Shown: positions 26,701 to 34,531, numbered from the stretch's first letter. The stretch: DNA of 64,000 nucleotides from Streptomyces formicae (GCF_022647665.1 NZ_CP071872.1:6076001-6140000); one strand, 5' to 3'. Made by a program: numbers and translations. Notes: a model not told the origin generated them from the sequence alone.

Positions 26701-26779
26701 TCCGTTCCGCGCCCGTTCTGCGTCAGTTCTACGTCGGCTCTACGTCGGTTCCGCTGTCCGTTCCGCCGTCTGTTCTGCG
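26701..26779. repeat. seven imperfect 11-12-bp repeats
   Basis: Successive units tccgttccgcg, cccgttctgcg, tcagttctacg, tcggctctacg, tcggttccgct, gtccgttccgcc and gtctgttctgcg share the core gttcYRc. The spacing is about one helical turn, so all cores face one side of the DNA. Confidence 0.7.
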
Positions 26780-26853
26780 GACTTCTGTCCGGTACGACGC
26801 TCGCCGTTGCCGGATCGTTCCCCCGGGGGCTGGGGTCCATGCGTGCCACCCCG

Positions 26854-26859
26854 TACCCT
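26854..26859 (+). promoter_or_regulatory. -10 element for a leaderless DUF3043 message
   Basis: TACCCT ends 8 bases before the GTG at 26868. No purine-rich ribosome site exists in between. Confidence 0.45.
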
Positions 26860-26867
26860 TGGGTTTT

Positions 26868-27467
26868 GTGTTCCGTAGCCGTTCCAAGGAAGAGAAGGCC
26901 CCCACCGACAAGGTGACGGCGGACCTCTCCAAGCAGCCCCGCGACCCCGAGGCCCCCAAGGGCCGCCCGACCCCGAAGCGGAGTGAGGCCCAGACCCAGC
27001 GCCGCCGTGCGCAGTCGTCGGCGCCCGCCGACCGCAAGGACGCCATGCGCCGCCAGCGCGAGGCGCGCCGTGCCGACCTGGCCAAGCAGCGCGAGGCCCT
27101 GGCCGGCGGCGACGAGCGCTACCTGCCGGCCCGTGACAAGGGTCCGGTGCGCCGCTTCGTGCGCGACTTCGTGGACTCGCGCTTCTGCATCGCGGAGTTC
27201 TTCCTGCCGCTCGCCGTGGTGATCCTGGTGCTCTCCATGATCCGCGTGCCCCAGCTGCAGAACATCGCGCTGCTGCTGTGGCTCGGCGTCATCGTGATGA
27301 TCGTGATCGACTCGATCGGCATCTGGATCCGCCTGAAGAAGCAGCTGGCCGAGCGCTTCCCGAACGAACCGAAGCGCGGCGCCGTGGCCTACGGCCTGAT
27401 GCGTACGCTCCAGATGCGCCGACTGCGGCTGCCGAAGCCCCAGGTCAAGCGCGGAGAGCGGCCCTGA
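26868..27467 (+). CDS. DUF3043 membrane protein
   Basis: A 199-residue actinobacterial membrane protein. The first 85 residues are highly charged and basic (SRSKEEKAPTDK, RKDAMRRQREARR), then ARDKGPVRRFVRDFVDSR leads into two membrane helices (IAEFFLPLAVVILVLSMI and NIALLLWLGVIVMIVIDSI), followed by a basic tail (RLRLPKPQVKRG). The motif arrangement matches DUF3043; its molecular role is not known to me. The GTG start is inferred from the leaderless promoter. It ends in overlap with the methyltransferase gene. Confidence 0.8.
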   Translation: MFRSRSKEEKAPTDKVTADLSKQPRDPEAPKGRPTPKRSEAQTQRRRAQSSAPADRKDAMRRQREARRADLAKQREALAGGDERYLPARDKGPVRRFVRDFVDSRFCIAEFFLPLAVVILVLSMIRVPQLQNIALLLWLGVIVMIVIDSIGIWIRLKKQLAERFPNEPKRGAVAYGLMRTLQMRRLRLPKPQVKRGERP

Positions 27468-28264
27468 GCGCGGACGTCGTCGCCGGTTTCGGCGGTGGCG
27501 CGCCGGCCTGGCTGAAGGGCCTGGGCGGGCTGCGCAACACGGTCCGGCAGGAGCTTGTGGCACGCCAGCTCGACGAGCAGATAGCCGGCCGCTTCCCCGT
27601 GGGGCAGCGGCTGCGCGTCCTCGACGTCGGCATGGGCCAGGGCACCCAGGCGCTGCGTCTGGCGCGGGCCGGGCACACGGTGACGGGCCTGGAGTCCGAC
27701 CCGGAGATGCTCAAGGCGGCCCGTGAGGTGCTGGCGGCCGAGCCCGCCGGCATCCGTGAGCGGTTCCGCGCGATCGAGGGCGACGGCCGGGACACCGGGG
27801 TGCACTTCCTGCCCGGCTCGTTCGACGTGGTGCTGTGCCACGGGGTGCTGATGTACGTCGAGGACCGGGACGCGATGCTGGCCGGCCTGGCCCGGATGCT
27901 GGCACCCGGCGGCCTGCTCTCGCTGCTCGTACGGAACGCGGACGCGCTGGCCATGCGGCCCGGCCTCGCCGGCGACTGGTCCGAGGCGCTGACGGCCTTC
28001 GACACGGACGCGTACACGAACCGGCTCGGACTGCCCGTGCGCGCCGACCGGCTGACGGACCTGACGGCGACCCTCGCGGGGATCGCGGCGCCGCTGCGCG
28101 CCTGGTACGGGGTGCGGGTCTTCACGGACAACGTGCCGAACGAGGCGGAGCTGCCGGCGGCGGACGCGCTGGAGCGGCTGCTCGCGGCGGAGGACCGCGC
28201 GGGCCGCACGGATCCGTACCGCTCGGTGGCGGCGCTGCTGCACCTGTGCGGGGTGCGGGGCTAG
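27464..28264 (+). CDS. class I SAM-dependent methyltransferase
   Basis: A protein of about 266 residues with the Rossmann SAM site VLDVGMGQGTQALRLARAG, the acidic end of strand 2 in VTGLESDPEML, and the motif around FDVVLCHGVLMYVED. The methyl acceptor is unknown. No ATG, GTG or TTG lies in frame at a sensible place. A CTG at 27464 overlaps the upstream TGA (CTGA) and follows GGAGAG by 6-7 bases, so CTG initiation is my best guess. It is cotranscribed with the DUF3043 gene. Confidence 0.8.
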   Translation: MSADVVAGFGGGAPAWLKGLGGLRNTVRQELVARQLDEQIAGRFPVGQRLRVLDVGMGQGTQALRLARAGHTVTGLESDPEMLKAAREVLAAEPAGIRERFRAIEGDGRDTGVHFLPGSFDVVLCHGVLMYVEDRDAMLAGLARMLAPGGLLSLLVRNADALAMRPGLAGDWSEALTAFDTDAYTNRLGLPVRADRLTDLTATLAGIAAPLRAWYGVRVFTDNVPNEAELPAADALERLLAAEDRAGRTDPYRSVAALLHLCGVRG

Positions 28265-28290
28265 GGGGTGTCCGGCTTCGAGGGCCTGGT

Positions 28291-28322
28291 GGGGCGGGCC
28301 GGTGGAGTGCCGGGCCCGCCCC
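28291..28322. terminator. bidirectional terminator between convergent genes
   Basis: A stem ggggcgggcc / ggcccgcccc with a 12-base loop, in the gap between the methyltransferase gene and the small minus-strand gene. Confidence 0.7.
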
Positions 28323-28347
28323 CTAGGGGTACCCCTCAGGCCTCTTC

Positions 28348-28557
28348 TCAGGCCTCTTCGGCGTGCAGGCTCATCGGCCCGTAGATCTTGCCGCCGTCCT
28401 CGAAAAGGTGCACCTGGTCCGCGCCGCCCTCCAGCAGGTCCTTCCAGACCTCGCCGATCCAGGACTCGGCGTCGCCCTGGGTGCTGAACTCCTCCGGCTC
28501 CACGGCCGGCTGGACCTCCGTCCCGTCGGACTTCTCGAACCGCCACGTCCACGCCAT
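28348..28557 (-). CDS. small conserved protein, 69 aa, unknown function
   Basis: A short acidic protein starting MAWTWRFEKSDGTEV and containing STQGDAESWIGEVWKDLLEGG and FEDGGKIYGPMSLH. The start is fixed by a GGGGAGG site 5-6 bases upstream. It is soluble, without Cys or membrane segments. I believe it is a small protein conserved in Streptomyces, but I know no function. It is convergent with the methyltransferase gene and divergent from cobU. Confidence 0.75.
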   Translation of the reverse strand: MAWTWRFEKSDGTEVQPAVEPEEFSTQGDAESWIGEVWKDLLEGGADQVHLFEDGGKIYGPMSLHAEEA

Positions 28558-28659
28558 GTGTGCCTCCCCGATGTCGGGTCCCACCAGCTGATCGGTTTGC
28601 TGCTGCCCGCAGCGTAGCCGGGCGCGCACCGGCAGCGGCGACGCGGGAGGATCGTTCCT

Positions 28660-29859
28660 GTGGAAGTGACTCTGCTCGGCACCGGGGCCCCCAGCGGGCT
28701 CCCCCGCCCCGACTGTCCCTGTGCCGTCTGCGCCGCCGCCCGCGGACCGCGGGCGCGCGCCGCGACCGCGCTGCTGGTGGACGGGGCGCTGCTGCTCGAT
28801 CTGACGCCCGGGGCCGCGCTGGCCGCCGCACGCGCGGGGCACTCGCTCGTCGGCGTACGGCAGGTGCTGCTGACGCATCCGCACAACGGTCCCGCGATGG
28901 AGCTGCCCCCGGGGCTGCCGACGGCGGGGCGGGTGCCGGACGGACAGGAGTTGACGCTGATCAGCGGGCACCGGGTGCGAGCGGTGTCGATGGACTCGCC
29001 GGGTACGGGGTACGAGGTGGCGTCGCCGGACGGCGAACGGCTGCTGTACCTGCCGCCCGGCGGGGCGCCGGCGGGGGTGGCGGAGGGCGGGACGCCGCCG
29101 TACGACATGGTCGTCGCCGATGTCCTCGGGCGGCCCGACGGGCTCGCGCGGCTGCGGGCTGCGGGGGCGGTCGGCCCGACGACGGATGTCGTCGCGGTCC
29201 ACATCGACCACGAGGCGCCGCCGGGCGCGGAGCTGGAGCGGCGGCTTGCGGCGGCGGGGGCGCGGACGGTGCCGGACGGTACGACGCTGTACGTGGGCGA
29301 GTACCACGCGGTCCCCGACGTGCCGCGCCGCACGCTGATCACGGGCGGGGCGCGGTCGGGCAAGTCGCTGGAGGCCGAGCGGCGGCTGGAGTCGTTCCCC
29401 GATGTGCTGTACGTGGCGACGAGCGGCACCCGGGCCGACGACCCGGAGTGGGTGGCCCGGGTCCAGGCCCACCGCGAGCGCAGGCCGGGCTCGTGGCGGA
29501 CGGTCGAGACATGCGATCTCGTACCGCTGCTGGGGCAGGACGGGCCGCCGATGCTGATCGACTGCCTGGCGCTGTGGCTGACGGACGCGATGGACCAGGT
29601 GGGCGCGTGGGAGGACGACCGGTGGGAGTCCGCGGGCCGCGAGGCGCTGCACCGCCGCACCGCCGACCTCGTCGCCGCGGTGCGCGCCACGCGCCGGACC
29701 ACGGTCGCGGTCACGAACGAGGTCGGGTCCGGTGTGGTGCCCGCGACGGCTTCGGGGCGGCGCTTCCGTGACGAACTGGGACGGCTGAACGCGGCGTTCG
29801 CGGCCGAGTGCGAGCACGTCCTGCTGGTCGTGGCGGGGCAGGCGCTGCCGCTGCGGTGA
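28660..29859 (+). CDS. cobU: CobU (adenosylcobinamide kinase/guanylyltransferase) with an N-terminal MBL-like domain
   Basis: A 399-residue fusion. The C-terminal part (about 223-399) is CobU: P-loop LITGGARSGKSLEAE, the guanylylated-His region VQAHRERRPGSWRTVE, and LIDCLALWLTD. It phosphorylates adenosylcobinamide and transfers GMP to form adenosylcobinamide-GDP. The N-terminal 215 residues begin VTLLGTGAPSGLPRPDC and look like a metallo-beta-lactamase/PhnP-type fold, but the metal box is degraded (LLTHPHNGPAM instead of HxHxDH), so it is probably not a metal hydrolase. GTG start with GGGAGG upstream. cobT follows after 131 bp, with cobS further on. Confidence 0.9.
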   Translation: MEVTLLGTGAPSGLPRPDCPCAVCAAARGPRARAATALLVDGALLLDLTPGAALAAARAGHSLVGVRQVLLTHPHNGPAMELPPGLPTAGRVPDGQELTLISGHRVRAVSMDSPGTGYEVASPDGERLLYLPPGGAPAGVAEGGTPPYDMVVADVLGRPDGLARLRAAGAVGPTTDVVAVHIDHEAPPGAELERRLAAAGARTVPDGTTLYVGEYHAVPDVPRRTLITGGARSGKSLEAERRLESFPDVLYVATSGTRADDPEWVARVQAHRERRPGSWRTVETCDLVPLLGQDGPPMLIDCLALWLTDAMDQVGAWEDDRWESAGREALHRRTADLVAAVRATRRTTVAVTNEVGSGVVPATASGRRFRDELGRLNAAFAAECEHVLLVVAGQALPLR

Positions 29860-29977
29860 GGTACTCGGGGCGAGCCCGCCGCTCGGCCGGCGCCGTCGGC
29901 GGCTGGTGGCCGGGGCCTCTTCGAGCGTGGGTCTGACGTGCGGTGGGACCGCCGGGTGAGGCAGGGGGAAGGGCCGG

Positions 29978-29983
29978 TACTGT
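29978..29983 (+). promoter_or_regulatory. -10 element for a leaderless cobT message
   Basis: TACTGT ends 7 bases before the cobT ATG at 29991; the only purine tract (gggggaaggg) is about 20 bases from the start. Confidence 0.4.
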
Positions 29984-29990
29984 TCGGCGA

Positions 29991-31178
29991 ATGAGCTCGC
30001 TGAATCTCGACGACTTCTCCGATCTGATCGAGCGCCCCGACAGCGGCGTGCGGCGCGATGCCGAGGACCGCCGCGAGCGGTTGGCCGTGCCGCCCGGCGC
30101 GCTCGGGCGGCTGGACGAGCTCGGGGAGTGGCTCTCGGCCGCTCAGGGCGCGGTGCCGGTGCGGCCGGTGAAGCGGCCGCGGGTGGTGCTGTTCGCCGGT
30201 GACCACGGCGTCGCCGAACTGGGCGTGTCGGGCAGGCCCGCGGGGTCCGCGCACGAGCTGGTGCGGGCCGTGCTGGAGGGCGCGAGCCCCGTCGCCGTGC
30301 TGGCCCGGCGGATGGACGTGCCCGTACGGATCGTCGACGCCGGGCTGGACTGCGACCCGGAGCTGCTGCCGGCGGAGGTCGTACGCCACCGGGTGCGCCG
30401 CGGCAGCGGACGTATCGACGTCGAGGACGCCCTCACCGCCGAGGAGGCGGAGCAGGCCGTACGCCTCGGCATGGCGATCGCCGACGAGGAGGCGGACTCC
30501 GGCACCGATCTCGTCGTCCTCGGTGATCTGAGCGTCGGCGGCACCACGGCCGCCGCCGCGCTGATCGCCGCGCTGTGCGGGACGGACGCCTCGGTCGTGA
30601 CCGGCCGCGGCGGCCTCGGCATCGACGATCTGGCGTGGATGCGCAAGTGCGCGGCGATCCGCGACGCGCTGCGCCGCGCCCGTCCCGTCCTGGGCGACCA
30701 GCTCCAGCTGCTCACGGTGGTCGGCGGCGCGGATCTCGCGGCGACGACGGGCTTCCTGCTTCAGGCCGCGGTGCGCAGGCTGCCCGTGATCCTGGACGGG
30801 GTCGTGTCGGCGGCCTGTGCGCTCGTCGCGCAGCGTGCCGCGTTCCGCGCGCCGGACTGGTGGCTGGCGGGCCAGGTGAGCGGTGAGCCGGCGCAGGCCA
30901 AGGCGCTGGACCGGATGGCGCTCAACCCGCTGCTGGACCACGGTGTCACGGTCGGCGAGGGCACCGGGGCGCTGCTCTCCCTGCCCCTCGTGCAGGCGTC
31001 CGCGGCGCTCGCGGCCGAGCTGCCCGAGCGCCGGGCCGGCACCGAGTCCGGCACCGAGACTGAGACCGACGCCGAGACCGCAGCCGCAACCGCAACCGCA
31101 ACCGCAACCGAGAACGAAACCGGCTCCGGAGCCGAGGCCGAGACCGCAAGCGACCAGCGACCAGCGGCCAGCGACTGA
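29991..31178 (+). CDS. cobT: nicotinate-nucleotide--dimethylbenzimidazole phosphoribosyltransferase
   Basis: A 395-residue enzyme that makes alpha-ribazole phosphate, the lower-ligand nucleotide of cobalamin. Family blocks are PPGALGRLDELGEWL, VVLFAGDHGVAELGVS, GDLSVGGTTAAAALIAAL, VVTGRGGLGIDD and the catalytic-Glu region LLDHGVTVGEGTGALLSLPL. After about residue 345 comes an acidic low-complexity tail (TESGTETETD, then Ala/Thr repeats) encoded by hexamer repeats, not needed for catalysis in the family. Probably leaderless. It sits between cobU and cobS. Confidence 0.94.
   Translation: MSSLNLDDFSDLIERPDSGVRRDAEDRRERLAVPPGALGRLDELGEWLSAAQGAVPVRPVKRPRVVLFAGDHGVAELGVSGRPAGSAHELVRAVLEGASPVAVLARRMDVPVRIVDAGLDCDPELLPAEVVRHRVRRGSGRIDVEDALTAEEAEQAVRLGMAIADEEADSGTDLVVLGDLSVGGTTAAAALIAALCGTDASVVTGRGGLGIDDLAWMRKCAAIRDALRRARPVLGDQLQLLTVVGGADLAATTGFLLQAAVRRLPVILDGVVSAACALVAQRAAFRAPDWWLAGQVSGEPAQAKALDRMALNPLLDHGVTVGEGTGALLSLPLVQASAALAAELPERRAGTESGTETETDAETAAATATATATENETGSGAEAETASDQRPAASD
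31084..31107. repeat. hexanucleotide repeat in the cobT tail
   Basis: Four exact copies of ccgcaa inside a longer run of related ccgaga/ccgcaa hexamers (about 31040-31160). The frame is kept whatever the copy number. Confidence 0.85.
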
Positions 31179-31293
31179 CGCGACCGGGATCACCCCGCTC
31201 CCACTCAACTTCACGCTCCCCGGGCCGGTCTTCGAACGCGGCGTGCGCGTGCCGACGCGCCGCCGCACACCGACGACCTGGGGGGCCGCGTTC

Positions 31294-32106
31294 ATGCAGC
31301 CGGTGGGACGACGCGCGCGGACCTTCTCGCGCCGTGAGTGGGGGCCGCTGTTCACGGCCGTACGGGCGGCGCTCACGGCACGGACGTGGCGGGCGGTACC
31401 CGTGACGCTCGCCGCCGTCTGCCTGACCGCGCTGTTCCAGCTCGTCCAGAACCGGTCGTGGGGCTACGGGCCGGTGCAGGCCATCGGCTCGGTCCGCGCC
31501 GAGGACCCGCTCTGGCTCGCCCTCCTGCGCACGCCGCTCTCCCTCTTCGTACCGGCGCTCGACCTGCCGGTGTGGGGCGCCCTCGCCCAGATCCTGATCG
31601 TGTTCGGGATCGCCGAGATCTGTCTGGGGCGGGCGCGGATGCTGCTGGTCGCGTACGTGGCGACGCTGGCCGGGACGACGTACGCGCGGATCGGGATCGC
31701 GCTCGGCCCGGAGGGCCCGCTGGGGCTCCCGGCGGCGGACGCACACGTCGTGGACACCGGCCCGTCGGCGGCGGTCGTCGGCCTCGCGGTCGTCGTCTGC
31801 TGCCGCTACCGGGCGTGGCTGACGATGGGCCTGGTGATCGTCGCGATGGTCGTCGAAGTGATGGTCAAGTCCAATCTCGCGGGCAAGGAGCATCTGGCGG
31901 CCATCGCCGCGGTGCTCCTCGCCTGCGCGGCCGCGGCGGCGTACCGGACGGCGGCGTCTCAGTGGTGGTCGGACTCGCCCGCGGGCAGCCTGCTCGGGGC
32001 GCCGCCGATCAGGTCCTCGAACCTGCGGCGCGGCCCGCTCCAGCGCTTGTCGTGGCGGAAGGCCCGCAGCAACGCCCGGGCGCGGGAGCGGGGGCGGGTG
32101 CGGTAG
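31294..32106 (+). CDS. rhomboid-like integral membrane protein
   Basis: A 270-residue polytopic protein with about six helices (VPVTLAAVCLTALFQL, LPVWGALAQILIVFGIAEI, MLLVAYVATLAGTTY, AAVVGLAVVVCC, WLTMGLVIVAMVVEVMV, HLAAIAAVLLACAAAAAY). DTGPSAAVVGL resembles the rhomboid Ser loop and KEHLAAIAAVLL the His helix, so a rhomboid-type fold is plausible; protease activity is unproven. The start is uncertain: the ATG at 31294 follows a gggggg tract, but a GTG about 50 bases upstream is possible. Its last 49 codons run antisense to the end of the next gene. Confidence 0.65.
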   Translation: MQPVGRRARTFSRREWGPLFTAVRAALTARTWRAVPVTLAAVCLTALFQLVQNRSWGYGPVQAIGSVRAEDPLWLALLRTPLSLFVPALDLPVWGALAQILIVFGIAEICLGRARMLLVAYVATLAGTTYARIGIALGPEGPLGLPAADAHVVDTGPSAAVVGLAVVVCCRYRAWLTMGLVIVAMVVEVMVKSNLAGKEHLAAIAAVLLACAAAAAYRTAASQWWSDSPAGSLLGAPPIRSSNLRRGPLQRLSWRKARSNARARERGRVR

Positions 32107-32726
32107 ACGCGCTTCGCCCAGGGCGAGGCGGGCCGGGCCAGCCGCAGGGCGCCGATGAGCGCCACGAACGGGACGAGCATGCCGATGAGCGCCATGCGCA
32201 GCTTGCCCTTGAAGAGCGTGATCAGGACGAAGCCGAAGTTGACGGCGAGGAAGAGCAGGAAGACCCGGCGGTCGTCCCGCTCGTCCTCGGTCAGGTCGTT
32301 GACGCCGAGCGGCGCGAAGCCGCCGAGGGTCAGCAGCAGCAGGGCCGTGGTGAGCACGACGACCTCGACGCTCTGGCGGCCGGCCTCGGTCCAGTAGACG
32401 TCGTCGAGATGGAGGATGAGCGCGAACTCGTCGAGGACGAGTCCCGCGCCCGCGCCGAAGATCACGGCGAAGGTGATGGTGCCGGGTCCGGCGCGCTCGG
32501 CCGAGGCGATCGACCCGAAGCCGCCGATGATGATGAGGACGACTCCGGGCACCACGTGGTGGATGTGCGTGCCGCCGGTACTGACGTTCCGGAAGGGTCC
32601 CCTGCCGGCCCGGATCAGCCGGGTGATCGTCCGGGTGACGAGGAAGGTCAGGACGAACGAGGCCAGCGCGACGAGCAGCGGGAGCTTCCCGGGCTCCTCG
32701 ATGTTGCGGTAGAACCAGCCACCCAT
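31959..32726 (-). CDS. integral membrane protein, unknown function
   Basis: A 255-residue polytopic protein. Helices include KLPLLVALASFVLTFLVT, GVVLIIIGGFGSIAS, TFAVIFGAGAGLVLDEFALI, VVVLTTALLLLTLGGFA and RVFLLFLAVNFGFVLITLF. Conserved-looking polar pieces are STGGTHIHHVVPG and LDEFALILHLDDVYW, which put His and Asp near the membrane and could bind metal. The C-terminus is basic and overlaps the end of the convergent gene by 148 bp. I cannot name its family with confidence. Confidence 0.7.
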   Translation of the reverse strand: MGGWFYRNIEEPGKLPLLVALASFVLTFLVTRTITRLIRAGRGPFRNVSTGGTHIHHVVPGVVLIIIGGFGSIASAERAGPGTITFAVIFGAGAGLVLDEFALILHLDDVYWTEAGRQSVEVVVLTTALLLLTLGGFAPLGVNDLTEDERDDRRVFLLFLAVNFGFVLITLFKGKLRMALIGMLVPFVALIGALRLARPASPWAKRVYRTRPRSRARALLRAFRHDKRWSGPRRRFEDLIGGAPSRLPAGESDHH

Positions 32727-32782
32727 GCCACACGCTCCCCGGTTTGTCCGCTATGCGCAATTTACCGTCGGGGCGCACCGAC

Positions 32783-32788
32783 TACCCT
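32783..32788 (+). promoter_or_regulatory. -10 element for a leaderless cobS message
   Basis: TACCCT ends 7 bases before the GTG at 32796, the same arrangement and hexamer as at the DUF3043 gene. Confidence 0.45.
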
Positions 32789-32795
32789 GCGCGCA

Positions 32796-33590
32796 GTGAG
32801 CTCCCTCAAGACGCCCGGTCCGATGACCGGCATACGGTTCGCCTTCGGCACCCTCACCGTGCTGCCGGTACGGGTCACCCGCTGGGACCGCGACGCGGCG
32901 CGCGCCGGCATGCTGTGCGCGCCCCTCGCCGGTCTCGTCGTCGGCTTCTGCGCGGCGGCCGCCGGCGGACCGCTGCTCCTCCTGGGCGCGGGGCCGCTGC
33001 TCGCCGCGCTGGCCTCCGCCGCCGTACCGGCCGTGCTCACCCGGGGGCTCCATCTCGACGGACTCGCCGACACGGCGGACGGGCTGGGCAGCGGCAGGCC
33101 CGCCGAGGACGCACTGCGGATCATGAAGCAGTCGGACATCGGTCCGTTCGGCGTGATCACCCTGGTCTTCGTCCTGCTCACCCAGGTCGCCGCGGGATAC
33201 GAGCTGTACGGGAGCGGCGGCTGGGCCCGGGGCGCCGTCGCCGTGGCGCTCGCGGCCATCGTCGCCCGCCTCGCCCTCACCCTCGCCTCCCGCACCGGCG
33301 TCCCCGCGGCCCGCCCCGACGGCCTGGGCGCGGCGGTGGCCTCCACCGTGTCCCCGGCCGCCGCGGCGACCGCCACGCTCCTGACCCTGGCGGCGTGCGC
33401 CGGCGCGGGGGCACTCTTCGGGCCGTACGCGGCGGCACGGCACGCGCTCGCCGCCGCGGTCGCGCTCGTGGCCGCCCACCTGCTCCTGCGCCACTGCGTG
33501 CGGCGCTTCGGCGGGGTGACGGGCGACGTGTTCGGCGCGGTGGCGGAGACCGCGGCGACGACGGCGCTCGTCGCGCTCACGCTGGGCTGA
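32796..33590 (+). CDS. cobS: adenosylcobinamide-GDP ribazoletransferase (cobalamin synthase)
   Basis: A 264-residue membrane enzyme that joins adenosylcobinamide-GDP and alpha-ribazole (phosphate), the last major step of cobalamin assembly. Family signatures are FAFGTLTVLPV, the metal-binding HLDGLADTADGLGSGRP, RIMKQSDIGPFGV and the C-terminal FGGVTGDVFGAVAE. It completes the cobU-cobT-cobS set that supplies and consumes its two substrates. The GTG start without a ribosome site suggests a leaderless transcript. It is divergent from the membrane-protein gene. Confidence 0.95.
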   Translation: MSSLKTPGPMTGIRFAFGTLTVLPVRVTRWDRDAARAGMLCAPLAGLVVGFCAAAAGGPLLLLGAGPLLAALASAAVPAVLTRGLHLDGLADTADGLGSGRPAEDALRIMKQSDIGPFGVITLVFVLLTQVAAGYELYGSGGWARGAVAVALAAIVARLALTLASRTGVPAARPDGLGAAVASTVSPAAAATATLLTLAACAGAGALFGPYAAARHALAAAVALVAAHLLLRHCVRRFGGVTGDVFGAVAETAATTALVALTLG

Positions 33591-33613
33591 CACCCGCGGG
33601 GGGGGCGACGCGA

Positions 33614-33643
33614 CCGGCCCCGCCCGCGTACGGGCGGGGCCGG
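33614..33643. terminator. bidirectional terminator between cobS and the GH114 gene
   Basis: A perfect 13-bp stem (ccggccccgcccg / cgggcggggccgg) with loop cgta between two convergent genes. Confidence 0.85.
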
Positions 33644-33651
33644 CCCCGGCA

Positions 33652-34518
33652 CTACCGCACCGGCGTCCCGCCGGACACCGGAGCCGGAGCCGGCGCGGGC
33701 GCGTAGCCCTGCCCGCCCTGCCCGCCCTGCCCGCCCTGACAGCTCTCGCGCCAGACCCCCAGCTCGTACTTCTTCAGCATCGAACTCAGCCCCAGCCGCC
33801 GCGACTCGGGGCAGAAGCGGTCCACCGGGAGTTCGTACTCGACATGGAAGACGGCCTTCCCCGCCGCGACGAACGGTGTCAGCCGCTCGCATTCGCCGTA
33901 CTGGGCGCACTGTTCGTTGACCGCGAAGTCGAACTCCCCCACCAGCTCCGGGATCTGGTCCAGGTCGTTCTTCAGGCCCACCGCCATGCCCCGGTCATGG
34001 ACCAGCCGGGCGATCAGCCGGTTGTAGCGGAGCTGGTCGGCGGCGGTGAGGGGGAAGCCGGTGTCGTTGGCGTAGCCGTCCATGTTGTCCGGCTCGACCG
34101 CGTCGAAGCCCTTGTCCCCGCACATGTCGATCCGCTCGGCCATCAGCGGCTCCAGGACGTCCGTACGGCGGATGTCGAGCCAGCGTTCGCCCTCCCAGCC
34201 GTTGCCCTTGCCGAGCACGGCCTCGGGAAAGGCGTCCGCGTCGGGGCGGAAGTCCTCCCAGGCGCCGGTGGAGAGGTAGCAGATGACCTTGCGACCGCGC
34301 CGGTGCAGGTCGGTGACCGTGCCCTCCGGGTGCTCGAAGCCGTCGATGTCGTACACCGGTACGTCGACGCCGGGGTCGAGGCGGCCGCTCAACTGCCACT
34401 GCCAGTCCAGCCCCGGCGCCGGCCGCCAGCGGGGGCGCGGCGGGGCCGGATCGTCCGGGGCGGCGGTGCAGCCCGCGAGCAGCAGCAGTGGCAGGACCAG
34501 CAACAGCAACAGCCTCAT
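33652..34518 (-). CDS. GH114-family lipoprotein (endo-alpha-1,4-polygalactosaminidase-like)
   Basis: A 288-residue secreted lipoprotein (lipobox LLLLAGC). The GH114 TIM-barrel blocks are all visible: DWQWQLSG, VPVYDIDGFEHPEGTV, RKVICYLSTGAWEDFRPDA, GWEGERWLDIRR, KGFDAVEPDNMDGYAND with the catalytic acidic residues, MAVGLKNDLDQIPEL and FDFAVNEQCAQY. Known members cut alpha-1,4-linked galactosaminoglycans such as fungal galactosaminogalactan and Pel. The ATG at 34518 is chosen for a GAGGAG site. The C-terminus has a GGQ repeat from a 9-bp tandem. It is the last gene of the Pel-like operon, 13 bp after the membrane gene. Confidence 0.88.
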   Translation of the reverse strand: MRLLLLLVLPLLLLAGCTAAPDDPAPPRPRWRPAPGLDWQWQLSGRLDPGVDVPVYDIDGFEHPEGTVTDLHRRGRKVICYLSTGAWEDFRPDADAFPEAVLGKGNGWEGERWLDIRRTDVLEPLMAERIDMCGDKGFDAVEPDNMDGYANDTGFPLTAADQLRYNRLIARLVHDRGMAVGLKNDLDQIPELVGEFDFAVNEQCAQYGECERLTPFVAAGKAVFHVEYELPVDRFCPESRRLGLSSMLKKYELGVWRESCQGGQGGQGGQGYAPAPAPAPVSGGTPVR

Positions 34519-34531
34519 CTGCGGGGACTCC

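Larger units (their letters stand above)
26511..26867. other. 357-bp divergent region between pspA and the DUF3043 gene
   Basis: No gene is supported. It contains a striking 11-bp-phased imperfect repeat array at 26701-26779 (separate entry) and the -10 element of the rightward gene. It must also hold the pspA promoter. Confidence 0.6.
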
